64,000 nucleotides of DNA from an uncultured Muribaculaceae bacterium (GCA_910584365.1 CAJUAF010000006.1:62001-126000), one strand, 5' to 3'. Counted from the first letter of the stretch, positions 25,001-32,996 are shown. Numbers and translations: made by a program. The notes: generated by a model not told the origin, from the sequence alone.

Positions 25001-25529
25001 CGTACAGTATTTTGTCGATGACTTCTCATGGGGCCGCACCGATATGCCTTTCATCCGCTCCAGCCATCAGCTGCTGCAGATGACCGCCTCTGCCGGCACT
25101 GTCAGCACCTCCGAGGAAATCACCATCGAAGGCCACAACCTCACCCAGCCCATCGCCTTGTCGCTTGCCGGAACCCATGCCGCCAACTTCACCCTCTCCA
25201 CTACCGAGCTTCCCGCCGAAGGGGGCAAGTTCACTCTTGATTTCCTCTCCGATGAAGTTGCCGAACATACCGCCGTCGTGACCCTCCTCTCAGGCAATGA
25301 CGCCCGCGCCGACATCCTTGTAAGCGCCGCCAACCAGTCCGGCATTGACGCTATCGACGCCGAAGCATCCCTCTGGGGCGAGAACGTCAGCGTCTACGAC
25401 CTCAACGGCCGTCTCCTCCTCTCCGGAGCCACCACGGCCGACGCCCTGAAGATGATGAAGTCCAGCCGCGGCACCCTCTTCATCGTCCGCGCTTCCGACG
25501 GCACCGCCTTCAAGTACATAGCCAAGTAA
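22074..25529 (+). CDS. large secreted multidomain protein with probable T9SS sorting tail
   Basis: An 1151-residue secreted protein with a signal peptide (MNLKLKLCTLLCLGFGSLF, then TPPNIQA). Residues about 25-265 look like a lectin/laminin-G-type sandwich. From 275 on there are repeated immunoglobulin-like modules of the kind that compare subtly similar strands (LEVTPTAIDFADGMAVLQGE, then LEISSETLIDPNEYQEINKP), an OB-like module near 390-540, and a choice-of-anchor-J-like module (about 810-985). The last 70 residues (NVSVYDLNGRLLLSGATTAD) match type IX secretion C-terminal sorting domains. No catalytic domain is recognised; adhesion or binding is likely. The first 265 codons are visibly more AT-rich than the rest. 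Confidence 0.8.
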   Translation: MNLKLKLCTLLCLGFGSLFTPPNIQAELLKTENFEYEANSLNTLPAEAGWIQATAKTVTENIDLVEQPLSYSGYHETAVGKAVHINPEYATATTQGFALKATDNGITSGTVYTSFLLKVNSISNATGNMVFTFAGANKDGFTANNTNLSQHGRLLIAKGSTDTKFKIKTSKNSTATKCTTLEEEYDLGTTYLVVMSYEFVDGAKNDIFSLWINPATDGTQPDAIHSEYDTAGDVSDKFGIQGVRVYQYKSVAPDAVIDAIKVATSWADLFPNDDPQPTAKLEVTPTAIDFADGMAVLQGESVSKTIVVKGTGLTGNVTLSCPSTAVTIAPSTVTAEEAMAEEGKEVTLTFKAGADMLDATLTLSSEGVADATVALTGAVMPVTDMTSLGALSRVENETYELYRYTGSMAKVSHVNSITKDIYIQDMTGAIRINYELTGMTESPFATGDKVKNMLLVRVDDAAGPCFIPAMALGIEVPVGDITSSGNEVTPSEVTMADIAQDKETYLYRLVTLKDVTLTVTDNTTWSTTGAAASQTINGTTTQGRVRSFHATDLIGEPMPAFLTSVTGISTSKGAVIITARSKADVATAAPELEISSETLIDPNEYQEINKPVEFGTVTVKATALTNPVSIWFGGKNADMFSADRTEIPAGSGIYQVKITYTPTSTGAHEARINFETTPAELNAGASIRAKAYDPANPPVITVDSSELTEFVAGVGETQEQTVKYTVTNGLVYGTIRVDGTGFLISSSSMMKDGTYDLKITFRPQTEGEHSAVITFTTDMAEPVTLPVKGTTSTGPKPEEKEGDELTFGGTALKQYATDFTSAVADNKPVSLEGWKNVAMEGTRAWWSATPEEGNQAAKAVAYDSKATESTPLEMMLMSPRLDFKNAEQRLLCFNVMGRMMTENMTDNLSIIVIDALAADQDPENLSVLDIDGLGLPCTPDENDQWVRYVLDADAWELPDEFYVAFVFSGTRGKDSSVQYFVDDFSWGRTDMPFIRSSHQLLQMTASAGTVSTSEEITIEGHNLTQPIALSLAGTHAANFTLSTTELPAEGGKFTLDFLSDEVAEHTAVVTLLSGNDARADILVSAANQSGIDAIDAEASLWGENVSVYDLNGRLLLSGATTADALKMMKSSRGTLFIVRASDGTAFKYIAK

Positions 25530-25550
25530 CCTCCCTCCACCCTGAAATAT

Positions 25551-25588
25551 CAGAGGCTGCCCCGGCATTCCCGCCGAAGCAGCCTCTG
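25551..25588 (+). terminator. intrinsic terminator
   Basis: Perfect ten-base arms CAGAGGCTGC (25551-25560) and GCAGCCTCTG (25579-25588), followed by TTCTTTTC. It lies 22 bases past the stop of the large secreted protein gene. Confidence 0.8.
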
Positions 25589-25622
25589 TTCTTTTCAGAT
25601 CTCCGGATCCTCGCAACCTCCG

Positions 25623-26822
25623 TCAGTAAAGAAAGCCCAGCATCCAGATCGGAATCTTGTTTCCCACCCCTGTCTCAATATTGTCCGCTATAACATAACT
25701 ATTCGGTTTGTCGGCAATCTGAGAATATCCCTTGTTTTTTCCTCCGACTTCAAACAGATAGATGCGATCAAGTAAAAAGTCGCCCTCTTTTGCCGCATAT
25801 AATTGTCCTGCCGAACTGAGCATGGAAGCTGCGAAACTCTCCCTTACTGTTCCCGTCTTGTTAATAATCCCGAGCGCCTGCATCACCGACGGATTGTCAA
25901 AAAGGATTTTCTCCGGTTTTGATGCCCGTTTTGGCTGAGTCGTAGGGTCCATAAGAGTTCTAAGCACTGCCCCTTCGTTAAGGAACGTAAAAAACTTCAT
26001 CAGCTGATTTCTGGTTACCTCGATATCTCTTGAAAGATTCGTGATATTCGGCACAAAAGGAACTTGCTCGGCAAGGACTACAAGGAGTTTCTTGAGTTTA
26101 AGCTGAGTCTCATACTCAATAGAGGCAACTGCCGGAATGTCAATATCGATTACGGATCGCACAAGCCGTTCAACTCTTTGAGAATAAGTAATTTCCGAAC
26201 ACTCCATAAAAAACGGATAATATCCCTTTCTGAGATACTTCTCAAATTCCTTTATGACATATATGTCGGAACTTATTTTTGTCGCCAGCATCCGATGATT
26301 ACTGAGGATTTCAGAAAGACTTAAAGCCTCCAGTTTGTAATTGCCGGTAAAATTCAGGTATTCCCGAAACGAGAGACCACGCAGATCATAAACGGCCACG
26401 CGGCGCGATAGGTCTGCCAGTTTACTGTTGAGATGAAGCAACGATGAGCCTGTAAAGACAATATGCAGCCGGGGATAACTATCGTATATGTTTTTTAATT
26501 CCTGTTCCCAATTGGGACGCGGATACAGATGCACCTCGTCAAGATATAGATATGTCCCTCCGTGTTTATAGTGATAGTCGGCCAGCTCGATAATTGTATG
26601 GTCATTGAAAAACAACTGATCGAGCGAGGCATAGACCCCTTTCTCTCCATTCTCTTTACACCGCTGCCTCATCATGGTGGTTTTACCGACACCACGGGCT
26701 CCTTTTATCATTATGAGCCTGTCGCTCCATGCAATCTGATTGTACAGATAACGCCGTACAGGTGCATCGAGATCTTTAGTCAAGCGGGTGGAAATTTCAT
26801 ATATTCGTTCCATAGTTTTCAT
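25623..26822 (-). CDS. AAA ATPase of the DUF4143 type
   Basis: A 399-residue P-loop ATPase: Walker A IKGARGVGKTTMMRQ near residue 40, Walker B TYLYLDEVHLYP near 90, sensor region IVFTGSSLLHL, then a C-terminal winged-helix and DUF4143 nuclease-like fold region (FLNEGAVLRTLMD and YLFEVGGKNKGY). These proteins are common in bacteria, but their role is not settled; links to toxin-antitoxin or mobile functions have been proposed. The codon use is clearly AT-richer than in neighbours, which suggests recent transfer. A -7 box (26830-26837) stands 7 bases from the ATG. A second in-frame ATG three codons later (26813) is an alternative start. Confidence 0.88.
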   Translation of the reverse strand: MKTMERIYEISTRLTKDLDAPVRRYLYNQIAWSDRLIMIKGARGVGKTTMMRQRCKENGEKGVYASLDQLFFNDHTIIELADYHYKHGGTYLYLDEVHLYPRPNWEQELKNIYDSYPRLHIVFTGSSLLHLNSKLADLSRRVAVYDLRGLSFREYLNFTGNYKLEALSLSEILSNHRMLATKISSDIYVIKEFEKYLRKGYYPFFMECSEITYSQRVERLVRSVIDIDIPAVASIEYETQLKLKKLLVVLAEQVPFVPNITNLSRDIEVTRNQLMKFFTFLNEGAVLRTLMDPTTQPKRASKPEKILFDNPSVMQALGIINKTGTVRESFAASMLSSAGQLYAAKEGDFLLDRIYLFEVGGKNKGYSQIADKPNSYVIADNIETGVGNKIPIWMLGFLY

Positions 26823-26829
26823 GTTTTCA

Positions 26830-26837
26830 CAAAGTTA
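26830..26837 (-). promoter_or_regulatory. -7 box of the DUF4143 gene
   Basis: TAACTTTG on the minus strand, 7 bases from the ATG at 26822. A TTTG at 26854-26857 gives a 16-base spacing, shorter than consensus, and lies inside the first operator-like palindrome. Confidence 0.5.
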
Positions 26838-26846
26838 CAATTATTT

Positions 26847-26893
26847 TTCTTTACAAAGAAAGAAAAATGCCGATTTCTTTTCTTTCTAAAGAA
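26847..26893. promoter_or_regulatory. paired operator-like palindromes
   Basis: Two copies of TTCTTT-NN-AAAGAA, at 26847-26860 and 26880-26893. Their centres are 33 bases apart, about three helical turns. The first overlaps the -33 region of the DUF4143 promoter. This layout fits a pair of repressor half-site dimers; no regulator is known. Confidence 0.4.
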
Positions 26894-26895
26894 AA

Positions 26896-26925
26896 ATAGC
26901 CGTCTGGCATTTAGCCGACGGCTAT
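26896..26925. terminator. bidirectional terminator downstream of purL
   Basis: Arms ATAGCCGTC (26896-26904) and GACGGCTAT (26917-26925) with a 12-base loop. T-rich runs flank it on both strands (TTTTTC on plus, TTTTTCTTT on minus). It is about 120 bases past the purL stop and separates purL from the DUF4143 promoter. Confidence 0.75.
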
Positions 26926-27043
26926 TTTTTCAGCACTTATTCCCTGTGTTTCTGACAGTTAAAGAGATGTCAGAGGGAAGATGTAAAAATTCGGTCTGTG
27001 AAATCACCTGCACAATGCAGGAAGATTCTCCCACAGTAAAGTA

Positions 27044-30000
27044 TCAGCGCGTGCGGGTCTCGATCCAGCGGCGGGCGTTGAGGAAGGCGTCAAGCCAGGG
27101 GGTGACGTCGTTGTTGCGGCGGGCGTAGGGATATACGCCGCACTGCCACGGGAAGATGGCGCGTTCCAGATGGGGCATCATCGCCAGGTGGCGTCCGTCG
27201 GGCGATGCGATGGCGGCTACGGCTCCTCGGCTGCCGTTGGGGTTGGCAGGATAGGAGGCGTAGTTGTACTTGGCGGCGATGTTGTAGTCTTTCAGAGAGC
27301 CGGGAAGGTTGAAACGTCCTTCGCCATGAGCCACCCAGATACCGAGTTTCATACCCGAGAGCGAGCCGAGCATGACGGTGTTGTTCTTGGGAATAGTCAG
27401 GCCGAGGAACTGCGATTCGAACTTATGGCTGATGTTATGCTCCATTGTCGGGCGGGAAGTGCCGACCGCGGGAATCAGGCCCAGTTCGACCATAAGCTGA
27501 CAGCCGTTGCAGATACCGAGCGAGAGGGTATCCTCCCGGTCGTAGAATTTGCGGAGGGTAGCTTTGGCCGTCTCGTTCCAGCGGAAGCCGGAAGCCCATC
27601 CTTTGGCGGAGCCAAGCACGTCGGAATTGGAGAAGCCGCCGCAGAAGACAATCATGCTGACATCCTCGAGAGTCTCGCGTCCGCTCATAAGGTCGGTCAT
27701 GTGGACATCCTTGACGTCGAAACCGGCCAGGTAGAGCGAATAGGCCATCTCGCGGTCCCCGTTGACACCCTTCTCGCGGATAATAGCGGCGCGGACGCCC
27801 GATTTGCCGTCGCGCTTATAGGTCAGCCCGCGGGAAGCCAGCGAACCGTCGAACGAAGCCGGTATCGCATAGCGTAGAGGCTGTTTCTTATAGTTCTCGA
27901 AACGGAGGGCCGCACATTCCTTCCCGCTCTGGAGGCAATCGAGCAGATAGGAGGGTTCAAACCAGCGATCGCGCAGGTGGTCGATCCCCAGCAGACGCTC
28001 CTCGCCATAATGCTCGATAATCATCACGCGCTCATCGGCAGGCTTGGCAACCAGGAAATGACGCACTCCGGCTTCCGAGAGAATCTTCTCTACGGATTCC
28101 TTCTTGTTCTCCTCGAACTGGACAAGCACCGCGGGGTTCTCGGCGAACAGAATCTTAACCAAGTCGGTCTCGCCGTTGGCAAGGAATCCGGAAGTGGTAA
28201 CTTCCAGACCGCCGGCGGTATTGGCGAACACCATCTCAAGCAGGGCCGTCACAAGACCTCCGGCCGAAACATCGTGAAGCGCAAGCAGTTTACGTCCCTT
28301 GACAAGTTTCTGAACGGCATTGAAGGCGGCGGCGAAAGCGGCGGGATCCTTTACCGTCGGAGCGTCGGAACCGACGGTGTTCAGCGTCTGGGCGAAAGCC
28401 GAACCGCCGAGGCGGAGGGCATCCCCCGAGAAGTCGATATAGTAAACGAGAGTATTCTTCTTGTTTTTCAGCACCGGAGAAACCGTGCGGCGCACATCGC
28501 CGGTCTGGGCGCCGGCCGAGATAATCACCGTACCGGGAGCGAAGACCTTGTCCTGACCGTATTTCTGGGTCATCGACAGGGAGTCTTTTCCGGTGGGGAT
28601 ATTGATGCCGAGGGCGCAGGCGAAGTCGGAGCAGGCTTCGACAGCACGGTACAGGGCTGCGTCCTCTCCGGGATTCTTGCAGGGCCACATCCAGTTGGCC
28701 GACAGCGATACGCTCTTGAGTCCCTTTTCAAGCTGGGCACCTACGATATTCGTAAGCGCTTCGGCCACAGCCATTACCGAACCTTTGGCGGAATCGGCGA
28801 GAGCCACCTGGGGCGCATGGCCGATGGAAGTGGCGATACCGGAGCGCCCGGTGTAGTCGAGGGCCACGACGCCGCAGTCGCTCAGAGGAAGCTGGAGGTC
28901 GCCCTGACACTGCTGACGGGCCACGCGGCCGGTCACCGAGCGGTCCACCTTATTGGTGAGCCAGTCCTTGCAGGCCACAGCCTCCAGCGACAATACGTCC
29001 TCGACATACTGCTGGAGATTAGCTTCGTCATATTCCGGCTCCCGGTATGTAAGATTGACAGTAGTATCGGTCATGACCGTTTTCGGGGAATTGCCGAACA
29101 TATCGGCCATCTCGAGGTCGATAGGCTTAACTCCCTTGGAATCCTCGAAAACGAAACGGTCGTCGCCGGTGGTCTCGCCGACCACATACATCGGGGCGCG
29201 TTCGCGCTGGGCCACACGCTCAACATAGGGAATATCCTCGGCCTTGATTACCATACCCATGCGTTCCTGGCTTTCATTGCCGACAATCTCTTTGGCCGAC
29301 AGGGTCTTGTCTCCGACGGGAAGAGCGTCAAGGTCGATATGTCCGCCGGTCTCCTCAACAAGTTCCGAGAGGGCGTTGAGGTGGCCTCCGGCGCCGTGGT
29401 CATGGATGGAGACCACGGGATTGCAGTCGCTTTCGGCCAGGGCGCGGATAACGTTGGCCACGCGCTTCTGCATTTCGGGGTTGGCGCGCTGAACGGCGTT
29501 AAGCTCGATGGAATTGTCATACTGGCCGGTCTCGACGGAACTTACAGCACCGCCGCCCATACCGATACGATAGTTGTCGCCACCCATAACCACGACTTTC
29601 TCGCCCGGTTCGGGAACGCCCTTGATGGCGTCTTTCTTTGCGGCGAAACCTACGCCGCCGGCAAGCATGATTACCTTATCGTAGGCGTATTTGCGGTCGT
29701 TCTCGTCATGCTCGAACGTCAGCAGGGAGCCGCAGATAAGGGGCTGCCCGAACTTGTTGCCGAAGTCGGAGGCACCGTTGGATGCCTTGATAAGGATTTC
29801 GGCCGGAGTCTGGTAAAGCCATACGCGCGGGTTCATCATCAGTTCCCAGCGGTGGGCGGCGCTCAGACGGGGATAGGAGGTCATGTAGACGGCGGTTCCG
29901 GCGATAGGCAGGGATGCCTTGCCGCCGCCGAGACGGTCGCGGATCTCACCGCCGGTACCGGTGGCAGCGCCGTTGAACGGCTCAACGGTTGTCGGGAAGT

Positions 30001-30751
30001 TATGGGTCTCGGCTTTCAGGGAGATCACGGTCTTCACATCCTTGACCTCGAAATAATCGGGACGATCGGGATTGACGGGATAGAACTGCTCCACTTTCGG
30101 GCCTTCAAGGAAGGCCACGTTGTCTTTGTAGGCGGAGACCAGTCCGTTGGGATTTTCCTGAGAGGTCTTCTTGATAAGTTTGAACAGCGACAGAGGCTTT
30201 TCCTCTCCGTCGATGATGAAAGTGCCGTTGAAAATCTTGTGACGGCAATGCTCGGAATTCACCTGGGAGAAACCGAAGACCTCGGAATCGGTCAGCGGCC
30301 GGCCGAGTTTTTTGGCCAGTCCGGCGAGGTAAGCCTCCTCGTCGGCGCTAAGGGCAAGCCCCTCCCGGAGGTTATACTCGTGAATGTCGTCGATATAAAC
30401 GATGTCGTCCGGCTTGCGGCTGACGTCGAACACCTTTGAATTCAGTCCCTCATAGAGGCGCGAGAGCATACGGTCATAGACCGGCTCCTCTCCCTGGGCC
30501 ACACGTTGGAACTGCTCGATACGGGAAATGCCGCTCATCCCCATGTTCTGGGTGATTTCCACGGCGTTGGTACTCCAGGGGGTAATCATCTCGCGGCGCG
30601 GGCCTATGAAGTTCCCCTTGACGGAAGTTGCCGACAGGGGTTTGGCTCCCGAGAAAGCCCAGGCGAGTTTTTCAAGCTCTTCAGCCGAAAGCTTGTGGTC
30701 GGTTTCAACGGCGAAGAACGTTGAAGCGCCTTTTTTGAAGAATTGGACCAT
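27044..30751 (-). CDS. purL: phosphoribosylformylglycinamidine synthase
   Basis: A 1235-residue single-chain PurL (FGAM synthase), the fourth step of purine synthesis: formylglycinamide ribotide, glutamine and ATP give the amidine. The N-terminal PurS-like region is followed by two AIR-synthase-like halves (EVFGFSQVNSEHCRHKIFNG, AETHNFPTTVEPFNGAATG and VSIHDHGAGGHLNALSELVE), then a class I glutamine amidotransferase domain whose catalytic cysteine is in SLGICNGCQLMVELG, with a late His-Gly-Glu (WVAHGEGRF). Full length for the long-chain form found in Bacteroidetes and Proteobacteria. Dabb and ABC-F genes lie upstream on the same strand. Confidence 0.97.
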   Translation of the reverse strand: MVQFFKKGASTFFAVETDHKLSAEELEKLAWAFSGAKPLSATSVKGNFIGPRREMITPWSTNAVEITQNMGMSGISRIEQFQRVAQGEEPVYDRMLSRLYEGLNSKVFDVSRKPDDIVYIDDIHEYNLREGLALSADEEAYLAGLAKKLGRPLTDSEVFGFSQVNSEHCRHKIFNGTFIIDGEEKPLSLFKLIKKTSQENPNGLVSAYKDNVAFLEGPKVEQFYPVNPDRPDYFEVKDVKTVISLKAETHNFPTTVEPFNGAATGTGGEIRDRLGGGKASLPIAGTAVYMTSYPRLSAAHRWELMMNPRVWLYQTPAEILIKASNGASDFGNKFGQPLICGSLLTFEHDENDRKYAYDKVIMLAGGVGFAAKKDAIKGVPEPGEKVVVMGGDNYRIGMGGGAVSSVETGQYDNSIELNAVQRANPEMQKRVANVIRALAESDCNPVVSIHDHGAGGHLNALSELVEETGGHIDLDALPVGDKTLSAKEIVGNESQERMGMVIKAEDIPYVERVAQRERAPMYVVGETTGDDRFVFEDSKGVKPIDLEMADMFGNSPKTVMTDTTVNLTYREPEYDEANLQQYVEDVLSLEAVACKDWLTNKVDRSVTGRVARQQCQGDLQLPLSDCGVVALDYTGRSGIATSIGHAPQVALADSAKGSVMAVAEALTNIVGAQLEKGLKSVSLSANWMWPCKNPGEDAALYRAVEACSDFACALGINIPTGKDSLSMTQKYGQDKVFAPGTVIISAGAQTGDVRRTVSPVLKNKKNTLVYYIDFSGDALRLGGSAFAQTLNTVGSDAPTVKDPAAFAAAFNAVQKLVKGRKLLALHDVSAGGLVTALLEMVFANTAGGLEVTTSGFLANGETDLVKILFAENPAVLVQFEENKKESVEKILSEAGVRHFLVAKPADERVMIIEHYGEERLLGIDHLRDRWFEPSYLLDCLQSGKECAALRFENYKKQPLRYAIPASFDGSLASRGLTYKRDGKSGVRAAIIREKGVNGDREMAYSLYLAGFDVKDVHMTDLMSGRETLEDVSMIVFCGGFSNSDVLGSAKGWASGFRWNETAKATLRKFYDREDTLSLGICNGCQLMVELGLIPAVGTSRPTMEHNISHKFESQFLGLTIPKNNTVMLGSLSGMKLGIWVAHGEGRFNLPGSLKDYNIAAKYNYASYPANPNGSRGAVAAIASPDGRHLAMMPHLERAIFPWQCGVYPYARRNNDVTPWLDAFLNARRWIETRTR

Positions 30752-30771
30752 AACGGTGTATATTGTTGTTA

Positions 30772-31065
30772 TCAGAATTCATAATCCACGCACCCGCGCA
30801 TCTCCCTGTTGTTCCCCAGGAGCGCCGCGGCGGCGATGTGGGCCGGATGTCCGGCATAGACGGCCACATCGGCCATCGTGGGAACCACAGCCGTCAGAAC
30901 TACGTCCCAGTCCTCGGCGGGGTTTTCATTAAGTCCCACTTCCATCGACTCCAGCACGTCGATGCTGGCTGGAAGCTGCATAAGGGCGTCGCGGAAAGCG
31001 GCGGCCACCCTACGGCGCTCGGCGGGTTCACCCTTGAGCTTGAACATCACAATATGCTTTACCAT
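30772..31065 (-). CDS. Dabb (dimeric alpha-beta barrel) family protein
   Basis: A 97-residue protein starting MVKHIVMFKLKGEPAERRR and ending HPAHIAAAALLGNNREMRGC, which matches the stress-responsive A/B-barrel (Dabb) family of small dimeric proteins with a ferredoxin-like fold. The function in bacteria is unknown. It lies 20 bases before purL and may be co-transcribed with it. A 13-base palindrome ACAAGT-A-ACTTGT (31067-31079) sits directly next to the start codon. Confidence 0.88.
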   Translation of the reverse strand: MVKHIVMFKLKGEPAERRRVAAAFRDALMQLPASIDVLESMEVGLNENPAEDWDVVLTAVVPTMADVAVYAGHPAHIAAAALLGNNREMRGCVDYEF

Positions 31066-31125
31066 GACAAGTAACTTGTTCGGATTTATGTTTTTTAAAC
31101 CGGTCTGACTATCGGACTCAGGGAT

Positions 31126-32742
31126 TTATTTCGCATAGAGACGCTCGCGGACCGCGGCCACCTTCTCGTCGGTGATGTAGTCGTCGTAGTCCATCATCTT
31201 GTCGATTATCCCGTTGGGAGTAAGCTCGATGATGCGGTTGCAGACGGTCTGGATGAACTCGTGGTCATGGCTCGACAGGAGGATTACTCCCTTGAAAGCC
31301 TGAAGCGTATTGTTGAACGCCTGGATGGACTCCAGATCGAGATGGTTCGTGGGGGAATCGAGGACCATGGTGTTGGCGTTGCGGAGCATCATGCGGGAAA
31401 TCATGCAGCGCATCTTCTCGCCTCCGGAAAGGACCGAAGCCTTTTTCAGCACCTCTTCTCCGGAGAAAAGCATTTTGCCGAGAAACCCCTTGAGGTAGAT
31501 TTCCGAGGAATCGTCGGAGAACTGGCAGAGCCAGTCCACAAGGTTCATGTCCGTGTTGAAATACTGGGAATTATCCAGGGGGAGGTATGCCGTGGTGATG
31601 GTCTGCCCCCAGTCGTATGTGCCTTCGTCGGCCTTGCGGTTCCCCATCACGATTTCGAACAGAGCGGTCATGGCGCGGGGGTCATGGCTCAGGAAAGCGA
31701 CCTTGTCCCCCTTCTCTATCTGGAAGTTGACATCCCTGAACAGCACTTCGCCGTCAACGCTGGCCGACAGACCGTGGACTTCCAGGATCTTGTTGCCCAC
31801 CTCGCGCTCGGGGGTGAAGATGATACCCGGATAGCGGCGCGACGACGGCTGGATTTCCTCGATATTGAGTTTCTCGAGCATCTTCTTGCGGGAAGTGGTC
31901 TGCTTGGACTTGGCCACGTTGGCCGAGAACCGCTGGATGAATTCCAGGAGTTCCTTGCGCTTCTCCTCGGCCTTCTTGTTCTGCTGCTGCTGCTGACGCA
32001 GGGCAAGCTGGGAGGACTCGTACCAGAAAGAATAGTTTCCGGCGAAGAGGGTCACCTTGTTGTAGTCGATGTCGAGTGTGTGGGTGCATACCGAGTCGAG
32101 GAAGTGGCGGTCATGGCTGACCACCAGCACCGTGTTCTCGAACTTCGAGAGATAATCCTCGAGCCACGCCACGGTCTCCAGGTCGAGGTCATTGGTAGGC
32201 TCGTCCAGAAGCAGATTGTCGGGATTGCCGAAAAGCGCTTTGGCCAGAAGAACGCGCACTTTCTCGTTACCGGAAAGGTCCTTCATCAGCATATAGTGGC
32301 GCTCCTCCTTGATGCCCAGACCGCTGAGGAGGGCGGCCGCATCGCTCTCGGCGTTCCACCCTTCCATCTCGGCGAACTTCTCCTCCAGTTCCGAGGCGCG
32401 GATGCCATCGGCGTCCGAGAAGTCGGGTTTGGCGTAGAGGGCGTCTTTCTCTTTCATTATATCCCAGAGGACGGTGTGTCCCTGGAGGACGGTGTCCATC
32501 ACCGTGAATTCATCGAACTTGAAGTGGTCCTGCTCCAGGACGCTCATACGTTCGCCCGGGCCCATCGACACAGAGCCGTGGGTCGGCGAAAGCTGGTCCG
32601 ACAGAATCCTCATCAAAGTGGATTTCCCGGCCCCGTTGGCACCGATGATGCCATAGCAGTTGCCGGGCGTAAACTTCAGGTTAACGTCCTGAAACAATAC
32701 TCTCTTACCGAATTGAATACCTAAATTATTGACAGCTATCAT
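31126..32742 (-). CDS. ABC-F family ATPase, YbiT-like
   Basis: A 538-residue soluble protein with two ABC ATPase domains and no membrane segment. ABC-F proteins act on the ribosome. The first domain is complete (GANGAGKST, LSGNEKVRVLLAKALF, LLLDEPTNDLDLE). The inter-domain linker near residues 235-300 is charged (QQQQNKKAEEKRKELLEF). In the second domain the Walker A lysine motif is replaced by LSHDPRAMT, and the Walker B region reads MVLDSPTNHLD, with serine in place of the catalytic glutamate; its signature LSGGEK is intact. Some YbiT/YkpA-type proteins have a similar degenerate second site. The start is the ATG at 32742 (MIAVNNLGIQFGK). Confidence 0.92.
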   Translation of the reverse strand: MIAVNNLGIQFGKRVLFQDVNLKFTPGNCYGIIGANGAGKSTLMRILSDQLSPTHGSVSMGPGERMSVLEQDHFKFDEFTVMDTVLQGHTVLWDIMKEKDALYAKPDFSDADGIRASELEEKFAEMEGWNAESDAAALLSGLGIKEERHYMLMKDLSGNEKVRVLLAKALFGNPDNLLLDEPTNDLDLETVAWLEDYLSKFENTVLVVSHDRHFLDSVCTHTLDIDYNKVTLFAGNYSFWYESSQLALRQQQQQNKKAEEKRKELLEFIQRFSANVAKSKQTTSRKKMLEKLNIEEIQPSSRRYPGIIFTPEREVGNKILEVHGLSASVDGEVLFRDVNFQIEKGDKVAFLSHDPRAMTALFEIVMGNRKADEGTYDWGQTITTAYLPLDNSQYFNTDMNLVDWLCQFSDDSSEIYLKGFLGKMLFSGEEVLKKASVLSGGEKMRCMISRMMLRNANTMVLDSPTNHLDLESIQAFNNTLQAFKGVILLSSHDHEFIQTVCNRIIELTPNGIIDKMMDYDDYITDEKVAAVRERLYAK

Positions 32743-32763
32743 TGCAATGGATGAAATGTGACG

Positions 32764-32795
32764 CAAAGTTACGCATTTTTTCCCGCCCTACCAAA
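32764..32795 (-). promoter_or_regulatory. promoter of the ABC-F gene
   Basis: On the minus strand, TTTG (32792-32795), 20 bases, then TAACTTTG (32764-32771). It predicts a leader of about 15 bases before the ATG at 32742, and makes the upstream ATG at 32766 impossible. Confidence 0.7.
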
Positions 32796-32801
32796 GAAGT
32801 A

Positions 32802-32983
32802 ATCAAAAAAGCCCTGCGTAAACCGATACGCGGGGCTTTCAATCACTGGAACCGAGGTTTAGCTTGATATAACCTGAATAGATTCGGTTCCTTCTTCATC
32901 AAGAATGCAATTGAAAAAATGACTATTCTCTAATTGCGGTTATTTAACTCCAAATATTATTTGCTTTCGCAATGAACCGGGGA
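32802..32983 (-). ncRNA. candidate structured small RNA, about 180 nt
   Basis: A minus-strand -7 box TAACTTTG (32989-32996) predicts a transcript start near 32983, and an intrinsic terminator ends it at 32808. In between are, in order: a hairpin with a GAAA tetraloop and arms TTGC/GCAA (32961-32972), arms CAAAT/ATTTG (32951-32963), arms GCAATT/AATTGC (32907-32937) and arms GGAACCGA/TCGGTTCC (32848-32891), the last with an inner GGTT/AACC pair. There is only one short ORF (18 codons, from the ATG near 32896). The length is like that of 6S RNA, but I cannot match it to a family. Confidence 0.5.
32808..32839 (-). terminator. intrinsic terminator of the candidate small RNA
   Basis: Arms AAAGCCC and GGGCTTT with an inner GCGTA/TACGC stem. 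On the minus strand the stem ends in a run of six T. Confidence 0.75.
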
Positions 32984-32988
32984 TGGTG

Positions 32989-32996
32989 CAAAGTTA
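32989..32996 (-). promoter_or_regulatory. orphan -7 box upstream of the candidate small RNA
   Basis: TAACTTTG followed by C on the minus strand, within the 3' flank of the outer-membrane protein gene. No -33 TTTG is visible at the usual distance, so the promoter is moderate at best. Confidence 0.45.

Noticed and set aside
27977..30439. 820-codon open frame antisense to purL
   Set aside because: It lies fully inside purL on the opposite strand, its translation has no recognisable family, and long antisense frames are a by-product of the GC-rich, biased codon use of purL.
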